NCBI GenBank assembly: GCA_900548515.1
Contig: URKU01000022.1
Location: forward strand, 1-22,958
Direction of reading: 5' to 3'
Origin: an uncultured Collinsella sp.
GTDB lineage: Bacteria > Actinomycetota > Coriobacteriia > Coriobacteriales > Coriobacteriaceae
Length of the DNA stretch: 22,958 bases
This document shows, piece by piece, positions 21,117 through 22,958 of this stretch (position 1 is the stretch's first letter; every line of letters begins with the position of its first letter). Made by a program: the position numbers and the translations under genes. The notes beneath the pieces were generated by a model that had not been told where the DNA came from, did not search any database, and saw nothing but the letters and a program-made list of their open reading frames with translations.

Positions 21117-22121
21117 CTATCGGTTCTCGATGCTTCCGATGTTCTTGAGCTCGATGGAGATGAGGCCGTTGGGCTCGTTGACGAACTCGATATACTCGGA
21201 GTTCGAGCCCATCTCGGCCGGGAAGCTGATCTCGATACCCGTATCGGTTCGAATCTTATGATTGCGCACGGCCGCACGCTCGACCTGTTTACGCTCCACG
21301 GGCACGCGCTCGGGCACCTTTTCCTCGGTCAATGCCGCACGAACGCTCTCTTTGATGACCGGCTCGTCCTCAAAGACCTCGTCGACGATATCCCAAGGCG
21401 GCAGTTCCTCGTCGTCTTCGACCTTCTCGGCAACAGCGGCTTTGACCTTGGCGAGCGCCACGGCCGTATTGGCGCCGTGCTCCTCGGCAACCTCCTCGAC
21501 CACGCGCGTCACGGTGTCGATAATCTCCTTGCCCGACACGCCCGTATCGCACTGCAGCAGGCCGTCAGGAATAATCATGCGGTCCTCGCCGGCGATCTTG
21601 CGCTTTTTGTCCACGTAGCCGATCTCCATGGTGCTCGCGCGCACGATGGCGTAGCTCGGCACCTTTTGGGAAGGATTCGGCAGAATAGCATAGTGGCGCG
21701 CGATGTCGTTGCGCACCTCGCCCTCCTCGCGGCCCACCTCGTGCATAAAGGCCTGCTTGGACCCAAGTAACATGACAGCAAACCAGCGGGCGTCCTCATC
21801 GTCGTCAAAGTCCGCCACAAGCACGTCGGTAGACTCGGCCTTTTCGGCCTTGGCAAGCTCCGAGGAGATGAACTCCGCAATCTGCTGCGACAGGTCCACG
21901 AATTCGCGCTCGCCAAAGAAATAGCCCTTGAGCTCACCGCCGAATGCGGAGTTCTCGGCAAACGTGGCGCGCTTGTTATCGGCAGACGTGCGGGCGCGAC
22001 GCAGATGCGTGGTCACGAAGTTGCGCACGGTGCGGCTCTCGATATCGAGCTCGCGCTGGCTCATGACGTTGACGGCCGAGTCAAAGTCCAGGATATGCAG
22101 GATTGCGTGATTGATTTTCAT
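21117..22121 (-). CDS. Nucleoid-associated protein, NdpA/YejK family
   Basis: A 334-residue protein with the family's N-terminal pattern MKINHAILHILDFD and LDIESRTVRNFVTTHLRRARTS, then GYFFGEREFVDLSQQIAEFISSEL, WFAVMLLGSKQAFMHEV and a final domain with GIEISFPAEM and a YIEFVNEPNGLISIELKNI end. YejK-type proteins bind DNA and often occur in mobile or defence-linked regions; their cellular role is poorly defined. ATG 22121 is chosen for GGAA 9 bases upstream and for the standard MKINHA start; ATG 22130 would add MPY. It is just upstream, on the same strand, of the toxin-antitoxin promoter, with a 76-base gap. Confidence 0.85.
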   Translation of the reverse strand: MKINHAILHILDFDSAVNVMSQRELDIESRTVRNFVTTHLRRARTSADNKRATFAENSAFGGELKGYFFGEREFVDLSQQIAEFISSELAKAEKAESTDVLVADFDDDEDARWFAVMLLGSKQAFMHEVGREEGEVRNDIARHYAILPNPSQKVPSYAIVRASTMEIGYVDKKRKIAGEDRMIIPDGLLQCDTGVSGKEIIDTVTRVVEEVAEEHGANTAVALAKVKAAVAEKVEDDEELPPWDIVDEVFEDEPVIKESVRAALTEEKVPERVPVERKQVERAAVRNHKIRTDTGIEISFPAEMGSNSEYIEFVNEPNGLISIELKNIGSIENR

Positions 22122-22212
22122 ATACGGCATTCCGTTCTAGATCGATTTCAGCACGAATCAGTATAGCGGTCGTGCCCGCCCCAATGCACCAACATGCCCC
22201 TTTGCACCAGCG

Positions 22213-22958
22213 TTAACGCAGGAGCTCGGACTGCCACGCCTCGAGCTGCTCTGCCAGGCTCTTGCCGGCAGCAGGAACGTTGAGCTCGGAACGCTTGGGC
22301 AGCAGGGCGCATTTAAGAATTGCGACGACGGTCTGCGAGATGAAACTGCGCGTATCTTTGTCGAAGCTCTGAGCAGCCTGGAGCATCACCGGCAGGCTCT
22401 CGCGCAAATTCCCTGCGATATCTGCGAACCGTTCGGCCCCTGTGGCTTCAAACACGGAGAACAACGCATCTACAAAGCGCTCGCGCTCGGCAGGCCCCAC
22501 TGCAAGCAGCATCTCGCGAATAGAGCTATCGACGTATCGAGCGCCGGCAGACAGGCGCTCGCAATACACAAAGTCGTAGCCGTCAACGACCCAGCTAAAG
22601 GGATTGTGCTGCAGCAGACTGAATTCGGTGCTCTCGACAATGGCGTAATCTTCCTGCGTCTCGAACATCATGCCGAAAATCGAAGACTGGGGCAGGGTCT
22701 TGTCGATGCGGCCGGAAAGACCTGCGAAGGCGTCACCGCTCAGGAACTCCTCGACAAAGCCGGGGCCATCGTGGGAGAAGGCCCGTTCGATCCGGTCGCC
22801 AGCAGCGTCAGAGCACATCGCCGCGCCATACACCGCCAAGTTTCCGCCCTTGGAATGGCCTCCGCACAAGAGCGGACCATCAATCGCGGCCACCGCCTCG
22901 TCCACATAACGCGCCGCGGATTCCTGGGCCGGCACAGGACACCGGAACGCCATGTTAA
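22213..22958 (-). CDS. DUF2974 (Mbeg1-like) alpha/beta-hydrolase, 5' end cut by the window
   Basis: The last roughly 247 residues of a larger protein. The frame is open to the window end and reads Asn-Met-Ala-Phe there, so the ATG at 22953 is internal, not the start; about 100 or more N-terminal residues are missing. GGHSKGGNLAVYGA holds the nucleophile elbow (G-H-S-K-G), followed by SHDGPGF with a candidate acid residue. The C-terminal QTVVAILKCALLPKRSEL is part of the family tail. Members are predicted lipases or esterases of unknown substrate. It lies upstream of the NdpA-type gene on the same strand, 91 bases away. Confidence 0.85.
   Translation of the reverse strand, partial: NMAFRCPVPAQESAARYVDEAVAAIDGPLLCGGHSKGGNLAVYGAAMCSDAAGDRIERAFSHDGPGFVEEFLSGDAFAGLSGRIDKTLPQSSIFGMMFETQEDYAIVESTEFSLLQHNPFSWVVDGYDFVYCERLSAGARYVDSSIREMLLAVGPAERERFVDALFSVFEATGAERFADIAGNLRESLPVMLQAAQSFDKDTRSFISQTVVAILKCALLPKRSELNVPAAGKSLAEQLEAWQSELLR

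Noticed and set aside
1..22958. CRISPR arrays, tRNA or rRNA genes, phage structural genes
   Set aside because: None seen on reading both strands: no regularly spaced direct repeats, no tRNA cloverleaf, no rRNA-like stretch and no phage morphogenesis proteins.

Overview
The window reads as a contig from an anaerobic, high-GC Gram-positive gut bacterium of the class Coriobacteriia, most likely Collinsella. This is inference from gene content and style: strong Shine-Dalgarno sites, GC-rich codons, an LPXTG-anchored C69 peptidase, a full ECF transporter, an acetylase-type diaminopimelate operon under a lysine riboswitch, and an anaerobe-type MOSC protein. No database search was possible. The first 27 bases are Illumina adapter, so the left edge is an artefact. 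The right edge cuts a gene.

Layout. 28-400: truncated IS30-type transposase start next to a 40-bp perfect palindrome. 507-2453: secreted, wall-anchored C69 dipeptidase. 2576-6805: an uptake operon with a ribosome-attenuation leader (a 22-residue peptide with three consecutive Trp codons, then an intrinsic terminator), two tandem paralogous ECF S components, a fused double ECF ATPase and EcfT; the leader points to tryptophan as substrate. 6931-9018 (minus): ATP-grasp ligase and Asp/Glu racemase, resembling the D-aspartate ligase/racemase pairs that build peptidoglycan cross-bridges. 9251-11251 (plus): MOSC protein and a secreted coiled-coil protein with a lysozyme-like C-terminus. 11289-14776 (minus): membrane Ser/Thr kinase, a regulator gene broken by an in-frame amber codon, an FxLYD membrane protein whose ribosome-binding site lies in an inverted repeat, a small membrane protein and a HigBA toxin-antitoxin pair. 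14879-16066 (minus): M20 amidohydrolase, divergent from the lysine operon. 16177-20337 (plus): lysine riboswitch, a lysA-dapA in-frame fusion, dapB and dapH. 20337-21093 (minus): RelE/Phd-type toxin-antitoxin pair with a 46-bp operator-like palindrome. 21117-22958 (minus): NdpA-type nucleoid-associated protein and the 3' part of a DUF2974-type hydrolase.

How it fits together. The two metabolic blocks are each controlled by a cis RNA sensing an amino acid: Trp through leader translation, Lys through an aptamer. The lysine block encodes DapA, DapB, DapH (N-acetyl branch) and LysA, and the divergent M20 enzyme is a good candidate for the N-acetyl-diaminopimelate deacetylase that branch needs; the aminotransferase and DapF are not in the window. 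The strongest leads are the Trp-attenuated ECF transporter with an unusual inverted repeat bracketing its terminator, the LysA-DapA fusion with a preserved internal ribosome-binding site, and the inverted repeat that would hide the ribosome-binding site of the FxLYD gene.
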